Assembly: GCA_964562925.1 (NCBI GenBank)
Contig: CAZLVF010000016.1
Location: 1 to 29,711 of the forward strand
Reading direction: 5' to 3'
Source: CAVXDP01 sp964562925
GTDB lineage: Archaea > Thermoproteota > Bathyarchaeia > 40CM-2-53-6 > CAVXDP01
DNA length: 29,711 nucleotides
This document shows, in pieces, positions 22,722 through 29,711 of the stretch; the first letter of the stretch is position 1; every line of letters begins with the position of its first letter. The notes under the pieces were generated by a model, which was given only the letters and a program-made list of their open reading frames with translations, had not been told where the DNA came from and searched no databases. The position numbers were made by a program, and so were the translations under genes.

Positions 22722-23108
22722 GTTTTCTGGTTCTCCAGAATATCTATTCAATGGCGAAGGCTGTAAGCTGTCGCTTCTTTAACCTCCAAACCCTTAGACA
22801 ACCTCCTATCTGCTTCAGGCCTTAAATACTATAACCAGAAACGAGAGCTCGGGTATAAGTCGGTGAACCAGCGCTGGAGCTTGTAGACTCCAGAACCGAA
22901 TCCTGCGATAACGGGTCTCTATGTCTAACGTTTCCAGAGGCAAACTCCCATGAAAGTCGACTCGGTCCATACATCTCAAGTACATCAAACAGAGCGTTGA
23001 CAGTTGTCTCCTAGGTTCTCAGGATTGCTGGGGCCACTGCTTCAGTACAGGAATGATGAGCAGGCTCCTAATACCAAGAGAACAGCTGTCAGGGTAGGCT
23101 CAAATTAT
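22722..23108. other. Intergenic region between serS and the Hef-like gene
   Basis: No gene is supported. The region contains the serS promoter candidate, a perfect six-pair hairpin ctggag/ctccag at 22874-22893 with an eight-base loop, and scattered short frames. The stretch around 22855-22920 looks a little tRNA-like (anticodon-arm-like hairpin) but has no proper T-loop or acceptor pairing. An atgatga at about 23053 resembles a C box, but no partner D box (ctga) follows. Confidence 0.55.
22821..22830. promoter_or_regulatory. TATA-like box near serS
   Basis: The sequence cttaaatact reads agtatttaag on the minus strand, predicting a serS start near 22800 and a leader of about 78 nt. On the plus strand it could instead drive a transcript starting near 22850, just before the hairpin at 22874-22893. 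Confidence 0.4.
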
Positions 23109-25259
23109 CTATGTGAGAAGCTGGGTGACCTCTAGAATTCTGAAGCATAACGTATCGTTGTCACGGTATAATATGCCTCTCGCCTTGAACCTCGCATCCT
23201 TCTTGATAAGGTCGGTTGGGCCTTCGAAGTCTTGAGGCGTTATCCTAGCTCTCCACTTATCATTTATCAAGATCACCGCCTTACCTGAATAGACCTTTTC
23301 GACCTTGATCTCATACGCGTCTCCCTCGGCTTTTTGGAGGCTCTTCAGCCTCGGCATGTTTCCGATTGTGGCTATCTTGTTCCATCCAACCTTTCCTATC
23401 TGTCCTGTATCTTCGAGTTTCTCGATCGCAGCCTTCGCCGTCGCGAGTGATATGCCCTGTTCGCAAGCCTCGTCGATCAGATCTTCTATTAGCAGGCCTC
23501 GGCTCCCAGCCTGCATAGCCTTTGTCCATATGTACTTCGATGTTCTATCCACTTCTCTCCGGTATTGCTTGGCGTCTTCTTCTTCACGTTTGGCAAGTTG
23601 TGGCTCTAGGTGAGTGATCTTGGCATGTTCCTCTACCTCTCTTATCTCATCCATCGTCATCAGATCAGGTTCCGGTCTCGTTTCAATCCTCATTAACGGG
23701 TTCAGTTCTTGATTGAGGCTTGATGTTATCTGTCTCATCCTCTCGACTCTACGTCTACTCGCATGCAGGTAGGCTATGTCAAGAGTGTTGTTGGCGGCTA
23801 GTATCACTGCTCTACCAGCTGCTCTTCTTCCCGTTCTTCCCTTTCTCTGTATGTATCTGATCTCGCTTGGTATGGGCTCGTAGAAAATGACGAGGTCTAC
23901 GCTTGGAATATCCAAGCCTTCCTCTGCGATGCATGTTGCAACGAGGACATTCGTCCCTCCTTCTTTGTAGTTTCTTATTATCTCGGCCTGCATGTCTTGG
24001 CTTAACCCTGGGTCGTCCTGCTTCGAGGCTTGACCTACAAACCTTTCAACAGAGAGCCAACCAGTTTCTCTGAGTCGATTGACCAGATGGGATGCTGTAT
24101 CTCTATACTGCGTAAATACAAGTATCTTCGAGCCTGGATGCTGCCGAAGCTGGTTCTCGACCTCTTCTAAGAGAAGAAGCAGTTTTGGATGTTCGAGCTT
24201 TAGGCTCTGATTGACGAGTCCTCTAAGCTCTTCGTACTGAAGGTCTTTGAATATGTTCTTGTAGCTTCTCTTCTCTGCGTTCTCCTCTATTCTATTCAAG
24301 AATGTAGCAAGCGTCTGTATTCCTTGCGTCTCCAATAGTTCTAACGCATGGAACAGAGTTAGAGAGGCAGACTGCACTACGATGGCGCTGTAGACAGGGC
24401 CTCTCTTTTCTTCAGTGGATTCCTTCAATCGGTATCTAAGCTTCTCGCCAGCCTCGAGAAGGTCTCTTCTAGTTACATACTCTGGTCTCTCATGGATGAC
24501 TCCTGTGCGGTTGAGCCGATCTAGGCGGCTAATTAGCATGGAACGAATTATCCGGCTTATCTCATTGTACTCAGCAGGTAGGTCGATATACCTCCATTCC
24601 ACCTCAACCGGGTTGACGTAGGGAACTACGTCCGGGTCCTCTTCTGATCTGTACTCGATATGCTCGATGAATAAGGCCTTGCATATCTCAGCGATCTTTT
24701 TCTTGTCTGCGCCCGGGCTGGCTGTCATTCCAAGTATGATAGGCCATGATGCTGTCTCAATATACTTCTTCGCAACCTCAGTATACGCGTACTCTTTCCT
24801 AGCCCTGTGACATTCATCGAAGACGAGGAGGCTGAAATTCTTCAAGCAGAGGATTCCACTCTCCAAATCGTTCTTTACGATTTGAGGCGTTGCAAATATT
24901 ATTCGGGCCTCTCCATCCCACACTTTCTTTCTATATTCAGAAGGGGTCTTCCCTGTTAATGTGACCGCATCTTCATCTCTAAGCTTCAAGATGCTCATGT
25001 AGGTGTCCCGATGCTGTAGAACAAGAGGCCTTGTCGGAGCCATAACCAAGACTCGCATCTGCTTGTAGTTGCAGAGGAAATAAGCCGATGTTAATGCTGA
25101 GATTACGGTCTTGCCTAGGGCCGTGGGCAGAACAACAAGTGTATTCTTTTTGGACGTTTTCTCTGTGATGGCTTTCTGATAGAGCCTAGCCTCCACTCTG
25201 TCGGGCCATACAAGTGGAAGCCCCAGATGCTGCTCTAGGCTATGCCCCTCGAGTGGCAT
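23109..25259 (-). CDS. hef: Hef/MPH1-like SF2 helicase without XPF nuclease domain
   Basis: This is a predicted branched-DNA helicase of the Hef/FANCM/MPH1 group, acting at stalled forks. The 716 residues have motif I LPTALGKTV (44-52), motif II VFDECHRA (146-153), motif III GMTASPG (177-183), a Hef-type helical insert between the RecA domains (about 230-350), TQYRDTAS (383-390) and motif VI QRKGRTGRRAAGR (471-483). Euryarchaeal Hef then carries an XPF nuclease with an ERK-x3-D motif; none is seen. Instead there is a charged linker (about 530-575), a winged-helix-like segment (about 576-630) and a final beta-rich module (about 648-716) resembling an OB or S1 barrel. ATG start. It is monocistronic, unless the broken frame just upstream is part of the unit. 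Confidence 0.9.
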   Translation of the reverse strand: MPLEGHSLEQHLGLPLVWPDRVEARLYQKAITEKTSKKNTLVVLPTALGKTVISALTSAYFLCNYKQMRVLVMAPTRPLVLQHRDTYMSILKLRDEDAVTLTGKTPSEYRKKVWDGEARIIFATPQIVKNDLESGILCLKNFSLLVFDECHRARKEYAYTEVAKKYIETASWPIILGMTASPGADKKKIAEICKALFIEHIEYRSEEDPDVVPYVNPVEVEWRYIDLPAEYNEISRIIRSMLISRLDRLNRTGVIHERPEYVTRRDLLEAGEKLRYRLKESTEEKRGPVYSAIVVQSASLTLFHALELLETQGIQTLATFLNRIEENAEKRSYKNIFKDLQYEELRGLVNQSLKLEHPKLLLLLEEVENQLRQHPGSKILVFTQYRDTASHLVNRLRETGWLSVERFVGQASKQDDPGLSQDMQAEIIRNYKEGGTNVLVATCIAEEGLDIPSVDLVIFYEPIPSEIRYIQRKGRTGRRAAGRAVILAANNTLDIAYLHASRRRVERMRQITSSLNQELNPLMRIETRPEPDLMTMDEIREVEEHAKITHLEPQLAKREEEDAKQYRREVDRTSKYIWTKAMQAGSRGLLIEDLIDEACEQGISLATAKAAIEKLEDTGQIGKVGWNKIATIGNMPRLKSLQKAEGDAYEIKVEKVYSGKAVILINDKWRARITPQDFEGPTDLIKKDARFKARGILYRDNDTLCFRILEVTQLLT

Positions 25260-25847
25260 GCTACATTGTTCGCCAACCAGATCTCAATTATCTCGGGTGT
25301 ATGCTTTTACTTCTTCGGAGGCTTGATTCTTAGCGCTCTTGAGCAAGGATGACAGCCGTTCCTCTTCAGGCGATTTCTTGTATTCAACCAATTCTATCGA
25401 CGATTCTTAGATAAGACCTCTCTTCCTTGTTCGACTCAAGGAAATCAGGATCCAGCCTCCAAGCTCAGCCACCGGTCTGGTATCCGTTTTGTAGGCACAA
25501 AAGCCTTTGTCCACGGATCACTACTTTAGATGTTGGTCAGTTCTCTGTTTACCCTCGAAGAGACCAAGTGAGTTCGGAAGCTGAGCACAATAAGTGAGGC
25601 ACTCAATCTCGCGGAGGAGGTAGGGGGGACTTCGAAGCTCTGCCAGTGGATGATTCCGATTTCATTACCTCCGGAGAATTCGTTTTTGAGGTTCCGGTTT
25701 TGATATTCATCTCCTTCGAACGGTGGAACTAGTCATATGAGGCTCTGTTCGCTAGTCGGCGGGTCTAGGTTTCTGTTCGGTTTCAGCGGCTCTTGTGCTT
25801 CGACCCATGTTCATAAGCCCCCGTCCTGTAGTAGTCTTGTGTGAGAG
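25260..25847. other. 588-nt gene-poor region
   Basis: No intact gene is supported. The minus strand has a possible broken small gene at 25284-25514. Next to it, a 69-codon stop-free minus-strand frame (about 25525-25731) and a 44-codon plus-strand frame overlapping it have somewhat protein-like composition but no usable start. The segment gttcggaagctgagc near 25570 resembles loop C of 5S rRNA, but helix I is absent. The region may hold decayed genes. Confidence 0.5.
25284..25514 (-). pseudogene. Possible small gene interrupted by an in-frame TAA
   Basis: A GTG at 25514 opens a frame of 35 codons (MDKGFCAYKTDTRPVAELGG at its start) that meets TAA at 25409-25407. It then continues in the same frame for 40 more codons to TGA at 25286-25284. 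The second part is charged and helical (VEYKKSPEEERLSSLLKSA and on), quite unlike random sequence, and a TTG at 25391 could also start it alone as a 35-residue protein. It ends 24 nt before the Hef-like gene on the same strand. I do not recognise it. It may be a decayed gene, a sequencing error or two chance frames. Confidence 0.3.
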
Positions 25848-26177
25848 ATGACACAAGAAGTGAGTATCCTCAGACGATCTGTGAAGTTTCTACGGATCGG
25901 GGTCATCGCTTATGTGATCGGCGGGATTGCCTACTGGACGGCTGCTGAATTATTCCTTCGCTATGTTGGAAAAGAGATCGTCTTCAGCCCTGTGGTTTCG
26001 TTTGTGTTGAGGGTTCCATTCTGGCCCATGATGGTCTTTGCGGATCTGAGATGGGTCGGCGTCAGGCCTCAAGACATCGTTGCGGTCTCTGCCATTCCAG
26101 TTGCGATATACCTCTTATGGATCAAGACATCGAGTCGTGATCCCAGTAATTCGAAATCACGATTCAACGCCTCATAG
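25848..26177 (+). CDS. Small membrane protein of unknown function, 109 aa
   Basis: I do not recognise this protein. It has a short basic N-terminus (about 16 residues), then three probable membrane segments at about 17-37 (IGVIAYVIGGIAYWTAAELF), 46-66 (through VLRVPFWPMMVFADL) and 78-92 (IVAVSAIPVAIYLLW), and a polar C-terminal tail rich in Ser, Asn, Lys and Arg. Positive charges flank the segments. The start is ATG preceded by gtgagag; a TATA-like ttcataagc at about 25809-25817 suits a short leader. It is followed 132 nt later by a VTT-type membrane protein with its own promoter, so an operon is not clear. A real gene is likely. Confidence 0.55.
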   Translation: MTQEVSILRRSVKFLRIGVIAYVIGGIAYWTAAELFLRYVGKEIVFSPVVSFVLRVPFWPMMVFADLRWVGVRPQDIVAVSAIPVAIYLLWIKTSSRDPSNSKSRFNAS

Positions 26178-26275
26178 GACTATAAACCGTCAAGCTCAGC
26201 AGGTCAGTTTCGGCCAGCCGATTCCGAACAGCCTTCATGAACAGCCATAAACCGAACAGAGCCCATATGCAGAGG

Positions 26276-26284
26276 TTTTATAAT
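26276..26284 (+). promoter_or_regulatory. TATA-like box for the VTT membrane protein
   Basis: The sequence ttttataat lies about 30 nt before the ATG at 26310, predicting a message with almost no leader. Confidence 0.55.
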
Positions 26285-26309
26285 CATTAGATGGTTGTTA
26301 GGGTAGGTT

Positions 26310-26921
26310 ATGGCTGATCTTGCGGGTTGGCTTCTCAGCTTCGTGAGAGCCGTTGGAAACCCCTACATTGGAGTTTTCTTGGTCAGCCTAGTCGGGAACT
26401 TGGTCGTCTTTTTTCCTGTCCCGTACCTGATAGCCATATTCACAATAGCTATAGAGCTGGTGAAGATAGACATCTTTCTTCTTACTTTTTTCAGCGCTCT
26501 CGGAGCTACAATTGGAAAGTTCGTCAGCTACGGCATCGGATATGGAGGTAGGCTGACCCTAGGGGAAAAGTACAAGCGAAGGTTCGATGCTCTTCGCATA
26601 GCGTTGGGCGGTAGCCCGTTCATAGTTGCTCTTGTCTTTGCTTCGACACCTCTTCCGGACGACTCGGTTTTCATCCCTCTCGGAATGATCCAGTACAGTC
26701 CGGTAAAGACATTCATAGCCTGCGGGATCGGCAAGTTCATTCTAACGTTCGTTATAGTATGGTCGGCTAGGTTCTCCCGTCAAACGATAGCTTGGCTGAT
26801 TGGTCCAGAGAACCCGATGATCTGGGTCGCCTCAACTATCTTTGTTGTTATTCTGACGTTAGTCATAATAAAGGTTGATTGGGAGAAGATCATCACGAAG
26901 AGAGCCTTACAGAAACTCTGA
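26310..26921 (+). CDS. VTT/DedA-type (SNARE-associated) membrane protein
   Basis: This is a polytopic membrane protein of 203 residues, probably of the VTT/DedA family, members of which act in lipid scrambling or undecaprenyl-phosphate-like carrier transport. Hydrophobic stretches are at about 8-38, 40-62, 64-78, 96-112, 130-150 and 168-188. The family-like signatures are FSALGATIGKFVSYGIGYGG, with the conserved Gly-rich re-entrant pattern, and FASTPLPDDSVFIPLGMIQY, where a PxPDD-type segment precedes a second re-entrant loop. The C-terminus is basic (KVDWEKIITKRALQKL). The start is ATG with a good TATA box. No partner gene points to a specific substrate. Confidence 0.7.
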   Translation: MADLAGWLLSFVRAVGNPYIGVFLVSLVGNLVVFFPVPYLIAIFTIAIELVKIDIFLLTFFSALGATIGKFVSYGIGYGGRLTLGEKYKRRFDALRIALGGSPFIVALVFASTPLPDDSVFIPLGMIQYSPVKTFIACGIGKFILTFVIVWSARFSRQTIAWLIGPENPMIWVASTIFVVILTLVIIKVDWEKIITKRALQKL

Positions 26922-26987
26922 AGAGCAACCTTCGTTTGGGTCGAGAGTTCTTCGATCAAGCTGAGCAAACTGATTGTGCAAGCAATA

Positions 26988-26995
26988 GATATAAG
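26988..26995 (+). promoter_or_regulatory. TATA-like box for rps3ae
   Basis: The sequence agatataag predicts transcription start near 27018 and a leader of about 90 nt before the ATG of rps3ae. The 187-nt spacer contains no other supported feature. Confidence 0.45.
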
Positions 26996-27108
26996 AGACG
27001 TAGATGCCTCTCTTGCGTACGTCTGGCGAAGAGACGAATTAGAAGTTTCAAGCCTCAAGTAGAATCCTGCTAGAAGTGATTCGTACTAGTTGGCGTAGGA
27101 GAGCATAG

Positions 27109-27759
27109 ATGTCAAAGGCGACCAAGAGAGTACGTGACAAATGGCGAGCGAAGGATTGGTACTCCATATATACACCCTCATATTTTGGTGAGCTTAACGT
27201 TGCAAACGTTCCTACAGCGGATCCCTCTGCCCTCTTGGGTAGAGTGATCGAGAACACCCTATATGACGTGACGGGTGACTTTTCCCATCAATCGATCAAG
27301 CTCCACTTTCTTGTCGTAAACGTCAAGGGGGACAAAGCTGGGACTATAATGAAGGGGCATGAGTACTCAGCTGACTATCTTAGAAGCTTGGTCAGAAGGG
27401 GCAGCAGTAGAATTGATGGCATATTCAACGCGACCTCGAATGATGGTTACACGACTAGGGTGTCGGTTGTTGCTTTTGCTCGGGGAAGGGTGAAGGCTTC
27501 GCAGGAACATACGATCAGGAGTCTTATGAGAGGCGTTGTGGAAGAGAGGGCTAGAAGCCTCGCTTACGATCAACTCTCACATGAGATGGTCTTGGGAAAG
27601 ATTGGATCGGATGTCTATAATGTGGCCAAGAAGATAATTCCTCTGAGACACGTAGGCGTCAGGAAATCCAAGCTGATGGCTATGCCCGCCGGTGTTATGG
27701 TCAAGCCAGGCGAGAAATTAGAGGCGCCTAAACCAGAGGAACCGATTCCGGCTAGCTAG
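27109..27759 (+). CDS. rps3ae: Ribosomal protein S3Ae (eS1)
   Basis: This 30S protein is specific to archaea and eukaryotes and lies near the mRNA exit. The 216-residue product has the typical start (KRVRDKWRAKDWYSIYTPSYFGE), then LLGRVIENTLYDVTGDFSHQ, HEYSADYLRSLVRRGSSRID and the C-terminal GKIGSDVYNVAKKIIPLRHVGVRKSKL. The start is ATG with aggagag seven nt upstream. It appears monocistronic, with its own promoter and 221 nt of spacer after it. A small hairpin (cagac/gtctg, about 27764-27779) lies just after the stop and may take part in 3' end formation. Confidence 0.97.
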   Translation: MSKATKRVRDKWRAKDWYSIYTPSYFGELNVANVPTADPSALLGRVIENTLYDVTGDFSHQSIKLHFLVVNVKGDKAGTIMKGHEYSADYLRSLVRRGSSRIDGIFNATSNDGYTTRVSVVAFARGRVKASQEHTIRSLMRGVVEERARSLAYDQLSHEMVLGKIGSDVYNVAKKIIPLRHVGVRKSKLMAMPAGVMVKPGEKLEAPKPEEPIPAS

Positions 27760-27935
27760 GATCCAGACTTTAGCGTCTGCCATCGCGGACCTGTCGTTTT
27801 GGATTCGATCTTTAGTAATGCAGATGTCTTACGCTGTTGGTCCAGTGACGCAGACCTCTGGAGCTAACGACTTGTAGATTGTACTTTAGGTCTGCTAGTC
27901 TTTCACGCAGCCGCAAGTATTGATATCTCGAGCTG

Positions 27936-27943
27936 CATTAAAC
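27936..27943 (+). promoter_or_regulatory. TATA-like box for the glmM operon
   Basis: The sequence cattaaac within agctgcattaaacatc predicts transcription start near 27967, about 14 nt upstream of the TTG start of glmM. Confidence 0.45.
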
Positions 27944-27980
27944 ATCACTGGACGCGCATAGATCCTTCGAGAGGGTTGGC

Positions 27981-29345
27981 TTGTCAAAACTCTTTGGAAC
28001 ATCTGGAGTTCGAGGAGTCATTAACGTCGAGGTATCCCCAAGGCTCGCTTTTGATATCGGACTTGCAGTTTCGACAATCCTACAAGGTAAGAAGGTGGCC
28101 GTGGCATGTGATACGAGAAGGTCTGGGCCGATGCTACTCTCGAGCTTCGTATCAGGGGTTATGGCTGGCGGCTCCGACGCTATCAACCTTGGGATCCTGC
28201 CTACGCCAGTGCTTGCGTATCTTACACGCACCTTAGGTTTCGGTGTGGGCGCGATGATTACAGCGAGCCATAATCCACCTGAGTATAATGGGATAAAACT
28301 TTTCGATCCGACCGGCATGGCGTACGGTCTCATCGAGCAGTCCGCAGTGGAAAGGGTCATTGAAAGCGGAGAGAGAAGACTCGCTACTTGGAATCGTGTG
28401 GGGATTCTAGATGTAATGGATGAGACAGACCGCTACGTAGAGATGGTTACTGGGCAGGTGCACCTCAAGAAGAGGTGGCGCCTCGTCGTTGATCCTGGCT
28501 GTGGAGCAGCCGCCTCATTGGCACCTCACATCCTGAGCCTTCTTGGATGCAACGTAACATCAGTGAATGCTCAACCCGATGGTTTCTTCCCTGGGAGAAC
28601 GCCTGAACCCTCCGCTGAGGGGTTGAAGCATCTTTCTTCCTTTGTCGAAATGAGCGGGGCGGACCTTGGAATCGCGTACGATGGAGACGCTGACAGGGTT
28701 GCGTTTGTGGATGAGCGGGGTATCTTCATGCCATTCGATCGATCCCTGGCTGCTATAGCTGGATACTTTCTAGGACAGAGCAATGGAGGCATCGTAGTTA
28801 CGCCCATCGATGCTTCGATGAGTGTGGATGAGGTTGCACGCGGGGAAGGTGGCGTAGTCGAAAGAACGGCGGTAGGAGACGTGCAGGTTGTCCGAGCCAT
28901 CAAAGAGAAGAGGGCTATATTTGGTGGAGAGCCCTGTGGCGCTTGGATAATCCCAAGGTTTCACATGTGCCCTGATGGAATACTCTCAAGTGTCATGTTC
29001 CTTCAGGCGCTTGAAACGATGGACGTGTCCGCTTCAAAGTTCATATCAAGAGTTCCCGAGTATCCTATTAGGAGAGCGAAGGTCAAATGTTCACCTATGG
29101 CGAAGGCTTCAGCTATGGCTATACTAAAGAGTCGATTGCCCAAACGATTTCAAGAAGGGGTTCAAGTCTCATTTCTAGACGGGATTCGAATTTCCACTGA
29201 GGATTGGTGGCTTCTTGTCAGATCTAGCGGGACTGAATCGACGGTGAGGGTTACGGCTGAAGCCAAGACGGAAGAGACAGTGGAAAGAATATTTGGATTA
29301 GGCTTAGCTGAAGCTTCAAACGCTGTCAAGGAGATAGGCCTTTGA
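27981..29345 (+). CDS. glmM: Phosphoglucosamine mutase (phosphohexomutase)
   Basis: The enzyme interconverts glucosamine-6-phosphate and glucosamine-1-phosphate through a phosphoserine intermediate, feeding UDP-GlcNAc synthesis; archaeal members may also act on other hexose phosphates. The 454-residue product has the start LFGTSGVRGV, the active-site loop ITASHNPPEYNGIK with catalytic Ser96, the metal-binding DGDADR (234-239), the sugar-binding GEPCGAWI and the phosphate-binding RSSGTEST near the C-terminus, so all four domains are complete. The start is TTG at 27981. The stop overlaps the following nucleotidyltransferase by 4 nt (TTGA), a clear operon with the next pathway step. Substrate is inferred from family and neighbour. 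Confidence 0.93.
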   Translation: MSKLFGTSGVRGVINVEVSPRLAFDIGLAVSTILQGKKVAVACDTRRSGPMLLSSFVSGVMAGGSDAINLGILPTPVLAYLTRTLGFGVGAMITASHNPPEYNGIKLFDPTGMAYGLIEQSAVERVIESGERRLATWNRVGILDVMDETDRYVEMVTGQVHLKKRWRLVVDPGCGAAASLAPHILSLLGCNVTSVNAQPDGFFPGRTPEPSAEGLKHLSSFVEMSGADLGIAYDGDADRVAFVDERGIFMPFDRSLAAIAGYFLGQSNGGIVVTPIDASMSVDEVARGEGGVVERTAVGDVQVVRAIKEKRAIFGGEPCGAWIIPRFHMCPDGILSSVMFLQALETMDVSASKFISRVPEYPIRRAKVKCSPMAKASAMAILKSRLPKRFQEGVQVSFLDGIRISTEDWWLLVRSSGTESTVRVTAEAKTEETVERIFGLGLAEASNAVKEIGL

Positions 29346-29711
29346 AAGCTGTGATTCTGGCTGCAGGTCAAGGGGTTAGGCTTTGGCCTCTAACCGAGAC
29401 AAGGCCTAAGCATCTGATCCCCGTCGGTGGAAGACCAATAATATCCTACGTTATTGAGTCGCTGAGAAAGAATGGGTTTTCGGATATTCTAGTCATAGTG
29501 GGGTACAGGAGAGAGGCGATACAGGCCTATCTCGGAGATGGGAGCCGATTCGGTATCTCCGTCAAGTACGCGGTTCAACCTCATATAGCTGGAACCGCCG
29601 ACGCGATAAGACAGGCCGAAGGCTACGTTGGAAGTGAACCCTTCCTTGCGGTATACGGGGATCAGTTGATATTTCCAGAATCGATAAAGAAAGTTTTGGC
29701 AGTGCATGAGA
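29342..29711 (+). CDS. Sugar-phosphate nucleotidyltransferase (GlmU-like), truncated by window end
   Basis: This is the N-terminal part of a nucleotidyltransferase that would use the product of glmM, probably forming UDP-N-acetylglucosamine; in archaea such proteins can be bifunctional (for example ST0452 of Sulfolobus tokodaii). About 123 codons are visible. The start MKAVILAAGQGVRLWPLTET with RPKHLIPVGGRPII is the nucleotide-binding signature. VVGYRREAI-like sequence, GTADAIRQAE and the metal-binding AVYGDQL follow. The TTG start overlaps the glmM stop by 4 nt. The reading frame is open at the window edge, so any C-terminal left-handed beta-helix or acetyltransferase domain lies outside. 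Confidence 0.9.
   Translation, partial: MKAVILAAGQGVRLWPLTETRPKHLIPVGGRPIISYVIESLRKNGFSDILVIVGYRREAIQAYLGDGSRFGISVKYAVQPHIAGTADAIRQAEGYVGSEPFLAVYGDQLIFPESIKKVLAVHE

Noticed and set aside
22855..22920. tRNA-like segment with an anticodon-arm-like hairpin
   Set aside because: The loop has eight bases, there is no T-loop consensus in place and no acceptor stem pairing.
23050..23100. C-box-like atgatga suggesting a C/D guide RNA
   Set aside because: No ctga D box follows at a suitable distance.
25560..25640. Segment gttcggaagctgagc resembling loop C of 5S rRNA, with ggtca at the expected distance upstream
   Set aside because: The terminal helix I cannot be formed by the flanking bases and helix II pairing is poor, so the match is probably chance.

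Overview
The window looks archaeal. It carries archaeal/eukaryotic-type ribosomal proteins (L7Ae, S28e, L24e, S6e, S24e, S27ae, S15 of the long type, S3Ae), aIF5B, aIF2 gamma, RpoE1, Spt4, three KEOPS subunits, a GTP-dependent dephospho-CoA kinase and a HerA/NurA pair. Plausible TATA boxes precede most transcription units. Kae1 and Bud32 are separate genes and the Hef-like helicase lacks the XPF nuclease half. With the DUF2070-GltX neighbourhood, this suits a TACK-type archaeon, perhaps Bathyarchaeia or a thaumarchaeal relative. That placement is inference. TTG start codons are very frequent. The sequence is a draft scaffold with two 100-N gaps.

Layout. 1-2886 (+): a DUF2070 membrane protein cut at both ends, a gap, then archaeal glutamyl-tRNA synthetase lacking its first residues. 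2902-7132 (-): a small unknown protein, then an enlarged NurA-like nuclease and an enlarged HerA-like ATPase that overlap by 29 nt. 7317-8631 (+): the L7Ae-S28e-L24e-Ndk operon. 8917-9719 (+): an Lrp/AsnC regulator with a C-terminal TRASH metal-binding domain; it looks frameshifted only because contig ends that overlap by 55 nt were left unmerged around a gap. 9910-13066 (+): aIF5B, then S6e, S24e, S27ae. 13073-16291 (-), converging on the previous block: aIF2 gamma, a PIN-domain protein, RpoE1, Spt4, dephospho-CoA kinase.

16292-16897 is a 606-nt divergent intergenic region with strong hairpins. 16898-21401 (+): Kae1, Bud32, RdgB/HAM1, S15, a RecJ/GAN-like DHH protein and Pcc1, joining tRNA t6A synthesis, nucleotide-pool cleaning, translation and replication-linked functions. 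21435-22721 (-) is seryl-tRNA synthetase and 23109-25259 (-) the Hef-like helicase. 25260-25847 is gene-poor and may hold a broken small gene. 25848-27759 (+): a small membrane protein, a VTT/DedA-type membrane protein and S3Ae. 27981-29711 (+): phosphoglucosamine mutase and the start of a sugar-nucleotidyltransferase, translationally coupled, probably making UDP-GlcNAc.

Most of the window is core information processing. The least ordinary parts are the enlarged NurA-HerA pair with a winged-helix inserted in NurA, the nuclease-less Hef with a distinct C-terminal module, the TRASH regulator inside a translation cluster, the histidine-rich soluble domain of DUF2070, and motif substitutions in aIF2 gamma and the DHH protein. 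I found no CRISPR array, insertion sequence, rRNA or convincing tRNA.
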